Below, piece by piece: positions 30,014 through 40,850 of a stretch of DNA of 64,000 nucleotides (within the stretch, counting starts at the first letter, position 1; every line of letters starts with the position of its first letter). The DNA lies in NCBI GenBank assembly GCA_021208685.1, contig JAJOJJ010000010.1, positions 1 to 64,000 on the forward strand, given 5' to 3'. Source of the stretch: Saccharospirillaceae bacterium. GTDB taxonomy: Bacteria > Pseudomonadota > Gammaproteobacteria > Pseudomonadales > Oceanobacteraceae. The translations under genes were made by a program, and so were the position numbers. Below the pieces are notes generated by a model. It ran no database searches. It was not told the origin of the DNA and saw nothing but the letters and a program-made list of their open reading frames with translations.

Positions 30014-30601
30014 ATGTCTGACCCTATTCAATTAATCGTAGGCCTGGGTAATCCGGGTGCCGAATACGAACATACCCGCCACAATGCCGGTGCCTGGCTG
30101 GTTGAACGCCTGGCGCACAGTGAACGCATCCGTCTCAATGCGGAAAAAAAATTTTCCGGTCTTGCCGGTAAAGGCCATCTCGGTGGACAGGAATGCTGGC
30201 TGCTGATTCCCACAACATTTATGAATCTCAGCGGACAGGCCGTACAGGCGCTGGCGAATTTCTATAAGCTGAAACCCGAACAGATTCTGGTCGTTCACGA
30301 TGAACTGGATCTGCCAGCGGGTACGGCCAAATTCAAATTTGGCGGTGGTCATGGTGGCCAGAATGGTTTGCGGGACATTATCAGCAAACTGGGTAATAAC
30401 CAGAACTTTCATCGTCTGCGTATCGGCATCGGTCATCCCGGTGACAAATCTCAGGTAACCGGCCATGTACTGGGCCGCGCCAGTAAAAGCGACCAGCAGG
30501 CCATTGATGCCGTGATCGACGAAGCATTGCGCGTACTGCCCGATGCGCTCAATGGCAACCTGGCCAAAGCCATGAATCGACTTCATTCATTTAAAGGGTA
30601 A
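30014..30601 (+). CDS. pth: Peptidyl-tRNA hydrolase
   Basis: [31 protein letters not shown]. Confidence 0.97.
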   Translation: MSDPIQLIVGLGNPGAEYEHTRHNAGAWLVERLAHSERIRLNAEKKFSGLAGKGHLGGQECWLLIPTTFMNLSGQAVQALANFYKLKPEQILVVHDELDLPAGTAKFKFGGGHGGQNGLRDIISKLGNNQNFHRLRIGIGHPGDKSQVTGHVLGRASKSDQQAIDAVIDEALRVLPDALNGNLAKAMNRLHSFKG

Positions 30602-30658
30602 AATACCCGCCAAATTTTAACGCTGTTACGGCAGCAGTACGGATTACAGGATACTTTT

Positions 30659-31749
30659 ATGGGCTTTAAATGCGGTATCGTTGGTTTACCCAACGTCGGC
30701 AAATCCACACTGTTCAATGCGCTGACCAAATCCGGCATTGCCGCCGAGAACTTTCCGTTCTGCACCATTGAACCCAATTCCGGTGTGGTTGCCATGCCCG
30801 ACAAGCGCCTTAATGAACTGGCAGCCATTGTTAAGCCTGAGCGTGTGGTGCCAACGTCGATGGAGTTTGTGGATATCGCAGGTCTGGTTGCCGGTGCTTC
30901 TAAAGGTGAGGGGCTGGGCAACCAGTTTCTGGCCAATATCCGTGAAACCGATGCCATTGCCCATGTTGTTCGCTGCTTCGAAGACGACAATGTGATTCAC
31001 GTTGCTAACCGGGTCAATCCAGCCGACGACATTGACATCATCAACACCGAACTGATTCTGGCGGATCTTGAATCCTGTGAGAAACAACTGCAGCGTATTA
31101 CCCGTGTCGCCAAGGGTGGCGATAAAGAAGCCGTTGCCCAAAAAGCCTTACTGGAACGTCTGATTCCGCATTTCGAGCAGGGTAAAACAGCACGTATGCT
31201 GGAACTGAATGATGATGAGCGCAAACTGGCGCGTACATTTCACCTGCTGACCATCAAGCCAACCATGTACATTGCCAACGTGGCGGAAGATGGTTTTGAG
31301 AACAATCCACATCTGGATGTGGTTCGCGGTATTGCCGAATCTGAAGGCGCCTCCGTTGTTGTGGTGTGCAACAAGATCGAAGCGGAAATTCCGAGCTGGA
31401 CGATGAAGACAAACTCGAATTCCTGCAGGAAATGGGCATGGAGGAACCGGGGCTGGATCGCGTTATACGCTCCGGTTACGAACTGCTTGGCTTGCAGACC
31501 TACTTTACCGCCGGGGTAAAAGAAGTGCGCGCCTGGACCATCAAGATCGGCGATACCGCCCCACGCGCGGCAGCGGCCATTCATACCGATTTTGAACGTG
31601 GTTTTATCCGTGCGGAAGTGATCGGATATGACGACTTCATTCACTACAAAGGTGAGGCCGGTGCCAAAGAAGCCGGCAAATGGCGCCTGGAAGGCAAAGA
31701 GTACATCGTTAAAGACGGTGACGTTGTGCATTTCCGCTTTAACGTCTGA
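30659..31749 (+). pseudogene. ychF: Redox-regulated ATPase YchF/OLA1, frameshifted near 31390
   Basis: [40 protein letters not shown] in frame 1; ...[48 protein letters not shown] continues in another frame. Confidence 0.9.
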
Positions 31750-31783
31750 GTCCCGAACGGGAAAATTGCTTTGCAACAACGCC

Positions 31784-31810
31784 AAAAAGCGCCTTCGGGC
31801 GCTTTTTTAT
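31784..31810 (+). terminator. Rho-independent terminator after ychF
   Basis: aaaaagcgccttcgggcgctttttta. Confidence 0.85.
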
Positions 31811-31935
31811 TGACGGAGGTTATGCAGGGCGGATGTGAGTCAACTTTGTGGGCAAACCGATAAGAAACTGTCGCACTTTATCCGCATATCTCACTATACT
31901 TTCAAACCTCAATCCAAGACGACACGGAGTCCGGC

Positions 31936-34716
31936 ATGAAGCTGCACCATCTCGCCACGCCCCTCACCCTGCTACTGGCTGCTTCTCTCACCGCCTGCAG
32001 TGGTTCAAGTACGAGTACCAGCAACGAAACCAACGACAACAGCTCCGGAGATAACGGCCAGACTCAGGAGCCTGTTACGGTACAGCGCGTGAGTCTGACC
32101 GGGCTCGCGGTCAAAGGAACCGTTATTGGTGCCAAAGCCGAGCTGTTCCGTCTTAGCAACGGCAGTATTGAAGCCTCTGCGTTCGCAACCGGCACCACCG
32201 ATTTTGAAGGTCGCTACAACCTGACTGCCCTGTCTGAAGAAGCCTACGATGGTCCGGCACTGGTTAAAATCAGCTGGCAGGAAGGCGCAGAGATGATTTG
32301 TGATGCCACCTCCGGTTGTGGTTCTTTTAATTCTGGCGATTCCCGTGATCGGAACACTAACCAGACCATCGACTTTGGCGAAGCCTACGACCTGCCAGCC
32401 GATTTTTCGATGACAGCCTTCATTCCCGGAATCCGCAGCAGCGAGCTGGATGAACGCACCTACACCGCCAACGTCTCGTCACTGACCCACATTGCCGCGC
32501 AATATGCCAGCAGCCAGAGCGCGCTGGATGAAGCCCTGATCCGTCGTCTGAATAACCGTGTCCGTGTGATGTTTGGTCTCACTGAAGACTCTCTCGGCGA
32601 AGCGGATCTGCTGTTGACCGAACCGCTGGACCCAGCTCAGGATCTGAGCGGTGAAAGTGCAGCCCAGATAGCCTACGGACTGCTCACCGCCGCTCTGGCC
32701 GAACTGGCCGAACAGCGTGACGTGAGCGTTGCCGCGCTGCTGAATACGTTTGCGGCCAACTTTGCCGCTAATAATGGTCAGCTGCGCTGGAATAATCCCG
32801 GTTCGGCCAATGAATTGAACATTGCTGAGATTCTGGCTGCGGCCAAAGCGATTGCCGATCAAAAAGGCGGGATCAATACGGTTGCATTAGTGGACGCCAA
32901 AACAGACGCCGACAACAACAGCGGTGTCAGTGCCATCAACCCTCCGCAAGCGAATGCCGGTGCAGACCAGACCGTTTCCCCCGAAGCACCGGTAACGCTG
33001 AGTGGCAGCAGTGATAAACCAGACGCCACCCTGACCTGGAGTCAGGTCAGCGGCACCCCTGTTACGTTAAGCAGCACCAGCACCGCAAGCCCAACCTTTA
33101 CCGCCCCCAAAGCGGCAGGTGATCTGGTGTTTGCCCTCAAAGCGTCTGACACCAGCGGCGACGATATTGACCGTGTGATCGTCAATGTAAAAGCGGCAGC
33201 CGGCGTTAACAGCAGCGTGACCGGTAATTATTCGCTCTATTTCAGCTCCAGCTACTTTGGCAGCAGCGCCAGCACCAATCGAGACAGCTACCTGGAATAC
33301 AATCTGGGCACCATCAGCAACCTTCAGATTGCTGCACAGAGCAACAGCACCAGCGGACTGAATTTCAATTTCAGCGGTGCAGAAAAAGACTGGCGTCTGG
33401 AAAACCGTTACACCAATGGCAGTCTGTTCGCTGGTTCAGGCTCCCCGGCCAAATCCGAGATATTCAGCGGCAGTTTTCCGACCGCCAGTAGCGATTCCAC
33501 CAGCGAATCCCTGCAAGGCAGCGTTGACAGTGCAAAGATAATTGCCATCGATATTCCTGCCAGCAGTGAACTTAAAGAAGACAACAGCGGCAAGATGACC
33601 GTACATTACGACTTCCCCAATACGCTGAAATTCCAGCCGGTTGGTGCTGACAGCTATCTGTCTCTGGCCGTCCAAAAAGCCGATGGCTATGCGCCGCAAG
33701 CGGCTGACAACTCTGAGCCTGACTTCAGCAAGCCGGTGTATCGGGACTACAGCGCTGAAAACATACTGCTGGTTAAAAACAATCAGACCTTCACTCCGGC
33801 CAGCTTCGCCCAGAACTATGGCGTGGTTGTTCTGACACTGGCCTCTGACGAGGGTATGAGCCATGGTATTTCTTCCGAGTTGCAACGCTGGGCGATGGCT
33901 CCTGACAGCCAGGCAAGCAGTGTTGTTGAAGCCACACTGTCATCCGATCCCGGCTATAGTGGCAAAGGAAAGTGGACGAGCGTTTATAACCATGACCTGA
34001 TTCTTGAGTCCGGCATCTACAGCGAGAATCTGGGAGCATTCTCTGTCGTGTCATTGGAAGAAGCACCCACCAATGACCCTCAGCAACCCGGCAGTGTTAT
34101 CTTTGCGGTGAACAGCAATGGTCAGTTCCGCATCCCCGCATCGCTTACAGATAGTCTGCTCGAAAACGGCAGCGCCATCATGGAAGGTACGGCAACAACC
34201 AATGGTGAACTGTTTATCAGCCACCTGATGGGCAAAACCTCCAAGGGCACCTATAACAACACCCCCATCAACTCCATCATTGACGAGCAATACATTGCCA
34301 TAAGCATTGATAACAAAACCTTTGTTTCTGGCGACTTCACCAACAAAACCTACGCGATTCAGGGCATCGAATATTCGCTGGAAGCCGGGGATCGTGGCCC
34401 TGGTGTGACCGTTATGCGCGGCACCCTGAGTTTTGGCAGCAATCCAAATGCTCCGGTCGCAGCCATTGATAATCAGGATATTAATCTCAATAACCGCTTA
34501 TTCAGCGTCCGCCGCGGCAGCGAAAATTACTCATCAACTGCCGATCCACTGGCAGCGGAATTCGGCGAAAACTCAGCACTGAAACTGACTGACAGTGAAA
34601 CCACACTGGATGGTTATATCAGCGCAGACCAAAAGCTGATTCTGCTGCGCATCCTCAGTGCGGGCGATTCTGACTATGCCTCCCATGGTTTCATCATCGG
34701 TCGGCTGGTTGAATAA
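31936..34716 (+). CDS. Large surface/periplasmic lipoprotein with a PKD/REJ-like domain
   Basis: Lipobox LAASLTACSGSS; PPQANAGADQTVSPEAPVTLSGSSDKPDATLTWSQVSG. Confidence 0.75.
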   Translation: MKLHHLATPLTLLLAASLTACSGSSTSTSNETNDNSSGDNGQTQEPVTVQRVSLTGLAVKGTVIGAKAELFRLSNGSIEASAFATGTTDFEGRYNLTALSEEAYDGPALVKISWQEGAEMICDATSGCGSFNSGDSRDRNTNQTIDFGEAYDLPADFSMTAFIPGIRSSELDERTYTANVSSLTHIAAQYASSQSALDEALIRRLNNRVRVMFGLTEDSLGEADLLLTEPLDPAQDLSGESAAQIAYGLLTAALAELAEQRDVSVAALLNTFAANFAANNGQLRWNNPGSANELNIAEILAAAKAIADQKGGINTVALVDAKTDADNNSGVSAINPPQANAGADQTVSPEAPVTLSGSSDKPDATLTWSQVSGTPVTLSSTSTASPTFTAPKAAGDLVFALKASDTSGDDIDRVIVNVKAAAGVNSSVTGNYSLYFSSSYFGSSASTNRDSYLEYNLGTISNLQIAAQSNSTSGLNFNFSGAEKDWRLENRYTNGSLFAGSGSPAKSEIFSGSFPTASSDSTSESLQGSVDSAKIIAIDIPASSELKEDNSGKMTVHYDFPNTLKFQPVGADSYLSLAVQKADGYAPQAADNSEPDFSKPVYRDYSAENILLVKNNQTFTPASFAQNYGVVVLTLASDEGMSHGISSELQRWAMAPDSQASSVVEATLSSDPGYSGKGKWTSVYNHDLILESGIYSENLGAFSVVSLEEAPTNDPQQPGSVIFAVNSNGQFRIPASLTDSLLENGSAIMEGTATTNGELFISHLMGKTSKGTYNNTPINSIIDEQYIAISIDNKTFVSGDFTNKTYAIQGIEYSLEAGDRGPGVTVMRGTLSFGSNPNAPVAAIDNQDINLNNRLFSVRRGSENYSSTADPLAAEFGENSALKLTDSETTLDGYISADQKLILLRILSAGDSDYASHGFIIGRLVE

Positions 34717-34739
34717 CCCGACGGCTCACTGATTCATAC

Positions 34740-34774
34740 CGTTAAGGGCCTTCGCTGAAGGCCCTTAATTTTTA
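34740..34774 (+). terminator. Rho-independent terminator
   Basis: ttaagggccttcgctgaaggcccttaattttt. Confidence 0.8.
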
Positions 34775-34940
34775 CCCTCTTATCTGATTTGGCCGTGACA
34801 GAACAAACTGAACAATCCGTTCCAGATCCAACACTCACGACTCTGACAGATAACACCTACAATGCGCCTTGTGCAGATCTGATCTGACCCGTCTCTTTGT
34901 GCCTGGCAATCTCTGCCCGGCCTCCATGTCCGGAACAACT

Positions 34941-36143
34941 ATGCCCGCTCGCACACTGCCACTTCCTTTGCTGTTGGCCTTACTGACCGCACTATCGCCA
35001 TTGGCAATTGATATGTACCTGCCAGCCATGGAAGCCATGGCCGGTGATCTGCAAACCAGTATTCATTTGGTTGAATTATCCGTCAGCACATATTTGCTGG
35101 GGTTTGCTCTGGGGCAACTCAGCGGTGGGCCTCTGTCTGACCGCTACGGCAGACGCCCGCTGATCATCACCGGCCTGATTATTTTTGCCCTCAGCAGCGT
35201 GGCCCTGATCGTGACAACATCGCTGACTTCACTGTTAGTTCTGCGCTTTATGCAGGCCATTGGTGGTGGTCTGGCGACGGTTAATTCCAGCGCCATCGTA
35301 CGCGACCGCTTTCAGGGAGCCGACGTGGCCAAAACGCTGTCATTGGTTTCAATGATCATGATGGTTGCGCCGCTGGTTGCACCGATGCTCGGAGCGCTGA
35401 CGCTGAATGTTGCCGGCTGGCGAACTATTTTTATCACACTGTCAGTCTATGCCGCCCTCGTTCTGATCCTTCTTGTATGGCAGCTCGAAGAAAGCCATCC
35501 TGCGCACAAACGTCAGCACCGCCTCCCACTGGGTAACTATCTGCGCGTGATCAAACACGTCCGCGCACGGCGTTTTATTCTGGCACAGGCTCTGGCATCA
35601 ACCGGGATGTTCGTTTTTATCACCGCATCCCCCTACCTTTACCTCGAGTATTTTCAGCAAAGTGCAGAACGTTTTCCCTGGCTGTTCGGCGCCAACGTTC
35701 TGATGATGATGTCGATGAACCGGCTGAATATTGTGCTGCTGCGCCGCTTTGACAGCGGCCATATTTTGCGGGCAGGCCTGTTACTGCAATTAATCAGCGC
35801 ATTATTGCTGGTGTTGCTGTTTGTCGTGCAGCCGCAGGACGCATCGCTGTTACTGGTATTACCGCTGATGATGCTGTTTGTTGGTTCGCTGGGACTGATT
35901 TCAGCCAACTCGACGGCGACTGTCCTGCACTACTTCCGCGATATCAGCGCAACCGCCACCGCCTTATCGGGCGTGACCGTATTCTGCAGCGGGGCATTAT
36001 TTGGCCTGATCTGGGGTCATCTGCATAACGGTACTCCAATCCCGATGATGCTCGTGATGCTCAGCAGTACCGCGCTGGCCAATCTGGCTTTGTACCGGAT
36101 TCCGGCAGAGCGTCAGCATGCTGAAGCAGAAGCAACAATATGA
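34941..36143 (+). CDS. Bcr/CflA-family MFS multidrug transporter
   Basis: LLALLTALSPLAIDMYLPAMEAMAGDLQTS; GQLSGGPLSDRYGRRP. Confidence 0.9.
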   Translation: MPARTLPLPLLLALLTALSPLAIDMYLPAMEAMAGDLQTSIHLVELSVSTYLLGFALGQLSGGPLSDRYGRRPLIITGLIIFALSSVALIVTTSLTSLLVLRFMQAIGGGLATVNSSAIVRDRFQGADVAKTLSLVSMIMMVAPLVAPMLGALTLNVAGWRTIFITLSVYAALVLILLVWQLEESHPAHKRQHRLPLGNYLRVIKHVRARRFILAQALASTGMFVFITASPYLYLEYFQQSAERFPWLFGANVLMMMSMNRLNIVLLRRFDSGHILRAGLLLQLISALLLVLLFVVQPQDASLLLVLPLMMLFVGSLGLISANSTATVLHYFRDISATATALSGVTVFCSGALFGLIWGHLHNGTPIPMMLVMLSSTALANLALYRIPAERQHAEAEATI

Positions 36144-36208
36144 AGAAAACAGACTGGTGCATGAGTGAGACAAAACCGGCTTGTCTGTGGAATAAAAGAG
36201 GAACAGAA

Positions 36209-36218
36209 TGAACGTTCA
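36209..36218. promoter_or_regulatory. Putative TetR operator 1 (TGAACGTTCA)
   Basis: Perfect palindrome within gaATGAACGTTCAgTC, 20 bp before the likely tetR start at 36238. Confidence 0.55.
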
Positions 36219-36237
36219 GTCCGAAACGCGAAGAACC

Positions 36238-36801
36238 ATGGATAAACGCCAGCAAATTCTTGAAGCCACCGCCGATCTCATTGCGGAGCAAGGGTTGCAT
36301 TCCTGCCCTATGGCGATGGTTGCAAAGCATGCCTGTTGTGGTGCTGGTACGATTTACCGTTACTTCGAAACGAAAGAGGAGCTGGTTCAGCAGCTGTTTC
36401 TGCATCTGACGGAAGTGATGGCCAACCACTGCATGAACGGTTATGACGCCAGTGCCGGTGTTAAGTTAAGGTTTTACAGCTTCTGGGGGAATTTTTATCG
36501 CTACATGCTTGAGCACCCCAGAAACCGCACACTGATGGAACAACTATCGGCTTCGCCAGCCATCAGCGAGCTGCAGAGGGAAGAAGCATTAAAGCCGATG
36601 AACAAAGCCCTGACGTTGCTGTTGGCCGAGGGTAAACAGCAACAGCTGATTAAGAATCTGCCCGATGAAGTGCTGATTACCACGACGTTCGGCAGTCTGA
36701 CCATGATGGCCAAGAAACTGCAGTTGTCACCGCAGATGTTTTCGCAGGCGGTGCAACCCGATGATTTGCTGAATCTGTGCTGGGATGCCATTAAAGCGTA
36801 A
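36238..36801 (+). CDS. TetR/AcrR-family transcriptional regulator
   Basis: MDKRQQILEATADLIAEQGLHSCPMAMVAKHACCGAGTIYRYFETKEELV. Confidence 0.92.
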   Translation: MDKRQQILEATADLIAEQGLHSCPMAMVAKHACCGAGTIYRYFETKEELVQQLFLHLTEVMANHCMNGYDASAGVKLRFYSFWGNFYRYMLEHPRNRTLMEQLSASPAISELQREEALKPMNKALTLLLAEGKQQQLIKNLPDEVLITTTFGSLTMMAKKLQLSPQMFSQAVQPDDLLNLCWDAIKA

Positions 36802-36818
36802 CAGGCGGAATCATCAAA

Positions 36819-36842
36819 CAGGCCCACAAGGCCTTTTTTTAA
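36819..36842 (+). terminator. Rho-independent terminator after tetR
   Basis: aggcccacaaggccttttttt. Confidence 0.7.
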
Positions 36843-36857
36843 ACGCCAGAATCTGAA

Positions 36858-36867
36858 TGAACGTTCA
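36858..36867. promoter_or_regulatory. Putative TetR operator 2 (TGAACGTTCA)
   Basis: Same 13-bp gaatgaacgttca string as operator 1, 36 bp before the small ORF. Confidence 0.55.
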
Positions 36868-36903
36868 CTCTCGTTGATTCAAACCTAACTAAGGAGACAT
36901 ACC

Positions 36904-37068
36904 ATGTCGAACAGCTTACCTCAGGCGTCAGAATCCCCGGTATCAATGCCAGCGAATGCCGTCATGACACCCTCCGTACGCAACAGGGGCAGCGATTTTT
37001 ATTCCATGCTGACCGATCTGACCCTGACACAGAAACGCAACCGCGCAACTCAGCGCAGAAATGCCTGA
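36904..37068 (+). CDS. 54-aa small ORF, unknown function (below the ORF-track length cutoff)
   Basis: aaggagacatacc-ATG RBS spacing; MSNSLPQASESPVSMPANAVMTPSVRNRGSDFYSMLTDLTLTQKRNRATQRRNA*. Confidence 0.55.
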   Translation: MSNSLPQASESPVSMPANAVMTPSVRNRGSDFYSMLTDLTLTQKRNRATQRRNA

Positions 37069-37093
37069 GTTGCGCCGTAGCGGTTGTGCCATC

Positions 37094-37690
37094 TCAGTGC
37101 AGGATGGCATCCTCTCCCAGATCTGCGTCAGCAAATGAAGCCGGCAAAACGCACAGACGGTTAACCATCAACAGGCTGTGATCAGGGATCAGCAGTTCGT
37201 CGTTATCCATCAGCGCATCCAGCAAAACGCAGGTCGCATCAATCGAATCCAGTCCGACAATAATCGCCAGCGCAAAGCCATATCGGGTATTGAGCGCCAC
37301 CAGATCCCCTACTTCCAGCTCTTCACGCTCGGTAATGATATCGTCGCCAACCAGCTCATCGGTCGGCCAGGGCGTCTTAAACCGCGCCAGTGCAACCAGC
37401 TGCACAATGCCCTGTATCACGCCATCACTGATATCAACCTCAATGTCGCCTTCTTCTTCAGGCTCCATCAGACGATCCAGCAAACTCATAAACAGATCAG
37501 AATCTTCTTCTGACCAACGGAGGTCTACAGGATGATGACTGCTTCGGTTAGAACGGAAACTGACTTCGGTGGGGAATTCTGCCGGATCTTCACCGGCGCT
37601 GGCGGCAGGCATTAACAAACTGACGGCTTCAAAACCGCTCTGATCCTGATCACTGATACGCCAAAACAAGGGTTGCATTTCTGCATTCAT
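37094..37690 (-). CDS. Conserved-looking hypothetical protein (acidic)
   Basis: Likely start MNAEMQPLFWRISDQDQSG; no family recognised. Confidence 0.6.
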   Translation of the reverse strand: MNAEMQPLFWRISDQDQSGFEAVSLLMPAASAGEDPAEFPTEVSFRSNRSSHHPVDLRWSEEDSDLFMSLLDRLMEPEEEGDIEVDISDGVIQGIVQLVALARFKTPWPTDELVGDDIITEREELEVGDLVALNTRYGFALAIIVGLDSIDATCVLLDALMDNDELLIPDHSLLMVNRLCVLPASFADADLGEDAILH

Positions 37691-37953
37691 AGGGATCACT
37701 CCGTATTCACCATGATTCAATGGAGCCTGCGTGGCAATGAGTCTGACGAACCTCCCTTATGCTTGGCTATGTGCGTTATATAGCAGGGCTGCATTGCACT
37801 GACAAGACACGGAATGACAATAACGCCGGGCAGTGACGACAAATCCTGTCATGACGGTTTGAGGTAAGTTGCACCCTAAACGTTGGCTGAGTGAAAAATG
37901 ATGTTAACATCAGGATCTAATAACAAACTCTGACAGAACCCCGGGGAATTACC

Positions 37954-38901
37954 ATGCATTCATTATTTACCCGCACCCTGCTCACCGGCTGCGGTTTGTT
38001 ACTGCTGTCCGGCTGTGCCACACCAATCGCTAATTTTGATGCCATCAGTCTGGATGCCAGACGCGACGCAGCCATGGCCGACGAATCCGCCTCCCGCACC
38101 ATTCAGCATGCTCAATCGAAAATTGAACTGGGAAAAAGCGAAAACCTGAACGTCTATGCCCCCCGCCACCTTGAGCAGGCACAGAAACAATTGCTGGAAG
38201 CGCAGGAAATGCTGACCAGCGGTGAGCCGGACGGTGTTGTAAAAACCGTTGCGATGACATCGTTAAAAACCGTTGAAGCCGGACTGGCGGTGAAAAAAGA
38301 CATCCTCAAACAGCTGAAACCCACGCTGGATCACCGTCAGGTTCTGAAAGACATTAAAGCCGATCAGTACTTCCCGGCCGACTACCTGACGATAGAAGAA
38401 GAGCTGACAAAACTGATTGATCTGATGGAAGACCACCAGACGATTAAAGCCGACGCCGGACAAAAGCAGCTGTTAGCCGAGATGCACCGTGTTGAGGTTG
38501 CAACCATTGAATACATCCGGCTGCAGCCGGTAAAAGACCACCTGGAACGTATCAAAAACAAAGGTGGAGCTTCCGTTGCACCAATCAGCTGGGATACTGC
38601 GCAGAAATCCCTGCTTCAGGCTCAGGTCTTAATCAGCAAGACACCGCGCGCTGAAGGTGCCATCGCCAAAGCGACCGTCGCAGCGACTAAAGCGGCCCAG
38701 CATGCGGAAGTCATCACCAACCTGAGTAATGAAATTCTGGAAGCCAGTAAAGACGATGCAGAAGCCATTGCCCTGCGGATGGAGCGCTGGCTGTACCGCA
38801 TCAGCGTTGCCCTTAAGCATGAGGATATCCGCCATCAGCCGCTGGACGAACAGGCCACTGAATACGCAGCGTCCATCGAGGCACTGATACGCAACCGTTA
38901 G
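37954..38901 (+). CDS. Lipoprotein with DUF4398-like N-terminal region
   Basis: LLLLSGCATP lipobox; AQSKIELGKSENLNVYAPRHLEQAQKQLLEAQEM. Confidence 0.6.
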   Translation: MHSLFTRTLLTGCGLLLLSGCATPIANFDAISLDARRDAAMADESASRTIQHAQSKIELGKSENLNVYAPRHLEQAQKQLLEAQEMLTSGEPDGVVKTVAMTSLKTVEAGLAVKKDILKQLKPTLDHRQVLKDIKADQYFPADYLTIEEELTKLIDLMEDHQTIKADAGQKQLLAEMHRVEVATIEYIRLQPVKDHLERIKNKGGASVAPISWDTAQKSLLQAQVLISKTPRAEGAIAKATVAATKAAQHAEVITNLSNEILEASKDDAEAIALRMERWLYRISVALKHEDIRHQPLDEQATEYAASIEALIRNR

Positions 38902-38915
38902 ACCAGCATCAGCCA

Positions 38916-38946
38916 AAAATAAGCCCGGAATTCCGGGCTTATTTAT
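38916..38946. terminator. Bidirectional intrinsic terminator
   Basis: aaaataagcccggaattccgggcttattt between convergent genes. Confidence 0.8.
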
Positions 38947-38966
38947 GCTCTTTTACCGCTCAGAGA

Positions 38967-39311
38967 TCACTCATCTTCATCGCGCGGAGGAAGAAAGCGG
39001 GTTGGGAAATGCGAAATATTCGAACCTTCGCCCTTACTGATTTTAGGGCTGCCTTCTTTTTCGACTTCATCAATACGCACGATGCAATGCATCGGAATAA
39101 AGGTACGTTTAACATCGGCAAAAGTGGCTTTGAGTTTTTCCGCATCAGGGTCAACCACCAGTGATGAACGCTCACCAAACAACAGCTGCTCCACTTCAAT
39201 AAAACCATGCAGATCGCTCTGATAGATGTAGCGGGCGTAAATCTCAACCACATCGCCCTGTTGCTGATACACAATACGGTAAGTTGGTTCCTGCTTATCT
39301 TTACTGCTCAT
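38967..39311 (-). CDS. DUF1820 family protein
   Basis: YRIVYQQQGDVVEIYARYIYQSDLHGFIEVEQLLFGERSSLVVDP. Confidence 0.8.
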   Translation of the reverse strand: MSSKDKQEPTYRIVYQQQGDVVEIYARYIYQSDLHGFIEVEQLLFGERSSLVVDPDAEKLKATFADVKRTFIPMHCIVRIDEVEKEGSPKISKGEGSNISHFPTRFLPPRDEDE

Positions 39312-39492
39312 GATGCCTGCTTATCGACCTGATATTCCGGCAACTGCACCGGACAAAGAAAAAGGAGGCAATTGTAACACGGGAGCGCAAGTCAGGATGC
39401 AGACAGCCTACGGATACTGGTGACTAACTGAGCAGGGACAGTATAATGTTGCCCCCTTTGTATAAACCGCTGACGAGGCCGGAAACTCCCTC

Positions 39493-40842
39493 ATGACTGA
39501 TCAGGTAAAAAAGCTGTACATCAAGACCCACGGCTGCCAGATGAATGAGTACGACTCATCGCGCATGGCCGATATGCTGGGCGAAAGTCATCAGATGGAG
39601 CTGACCGATAACCCGGAAGAAGCGGATGTTATTCTGCTCAATACCTGCTCGATCCGCGAAAAAGCCCAGGAAAAAGTGTTCCATGAGCTGGGCCGCTGGA
39701 AAAGTCTGAAAATTAAGAATCCGGATCTTAAAATCGGTGTAGGCGGTTGCGTTGCCTCACAGGAAGGCGACGCCATTATCAAACGCGCCCCCTTTGTGGA
39801 TATGGTATTCGGCCCACAAACCCTGCACCGTCTGCCGGATATGGTGAATGAGGCGTCCAACGCCATTCAGGTCGTGGATGTGACCTTTCCGGAAATCGAA
39901 AAATTCGATTTCCTGCCAGCGCCCAAAGTCGAGGGCTGCTCTGCTTTTGTGTCCATCATGGAAGGCTGCTCCAAATACTGTACCTTCTGCGTTGTGCCAT
40001 ACACCCGCGGCGAAGAAGTCAGTCGCCCGCTGGCCGATGTACTGAAGGAAGTTCAGGCACTCGCCGATCAGGGCGTACGTGAGGTAAACCTGCTGGGACA
40101 GAACGTTAACGCTTACCGTGGCGATACGGATGATGGTGAATTTGCTGATCTGGCTGAACTCATCACTCTGGTAGCCGACATCGACGGCATCGACCGGATT
40201 CGTTTCACCACCTCGCACCCGCTGGAATTCAGTGACAGCCTGATTCAGGTATACGCCGAAGTGCCGGAACTGGTCAGTCACCTGCACCTGCCGGTACAGA
40301 GCGGCTCCAACCGTATTCTGGCGGCGATGAAGCGCGGCCACGAAATCGACATGTACATTGATAAAATCGAACGCATCAAAGCCCTGCGCCCGGATATTTC
40401 GATTTCATCAGACTTCATTGTCGGCTTTCCGGGCGAAACCGATGAAGACTTTGAAGACACCATGAATCTCATCAACCGCATCGGCTTCGATACGTCATTC
40501 AGTTTTATCTACAGTCCGCGTCCGGGAACCCCGGCTGCCAATCTGGAAGATGACACCCCGGAAGAGGTGAAAAAGCAGCGTCTGCAGATTCTGCAGGCCC
40601 GTATCATACAGCATGCCCAACAGATCAGCCGCCGCATGGTGGGACGCGAAGAAACCATCCTCGTTACCGGCGTATCACGCAAAGACCCCGGAGAGTTACA
40701 GGGCCGCACCGAAAACAACCGGGTTGTGAACTTCAAAGCTGACGATCACCGCCTGATCGGTAAATTCGTTAAAGTCAGCATCGAAGATGCGTACCCCAAC
40801 AGTTTGCGTGGCATCCTGCTGAATCCGGAGTTAGCCTACTAA
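39493..40842 (+). CDS. miaB: tRNA-2-methylthio-N6-dimethylallyladenosine synthase
   Basis: [36 protein letters not shown] radical SAM motif. Confidence 0.97.
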   Translation: MTDQVKKLYIKTHGCQMNEYDSSRMADMLGESHQMELTDNPEEADVILLNTCSIREKAQEKVFHELGRWKSLKIKNPDLKIGVGGCVASQEGDAIIKRAPFVDMVFGPQTLHRLPDMVNEASNAIQVVDVTFPEIEKFDFLPAPKVEGCSAFVSIMEGCSKYCTFCVVPYTRGEEVSRPLADVLKEVQALADQGVREVNLLGQNVNAYRGDTDDGEFADLAELITLVADIDGIDRIRFTTSHPLEFSDSLIQVYAEVPELVSHLHLPVQSGSNRILAAMKRGHEIDMYIDKIERIKALRPDISISSDFIVGFPGETDEDFEDTMNLINRIGFDTSFSFIYSPRPGTPAANLEDDTPEEVKKQRLQILQARIIQHAQQISRRMVGREETILVTGVSRKDPGELQGRTENNRVVNFKADDHRLIGKFVKVSIEDAYPNSLRGILLNPELAY

Positions 40843-40850
40843 AAGAATTC

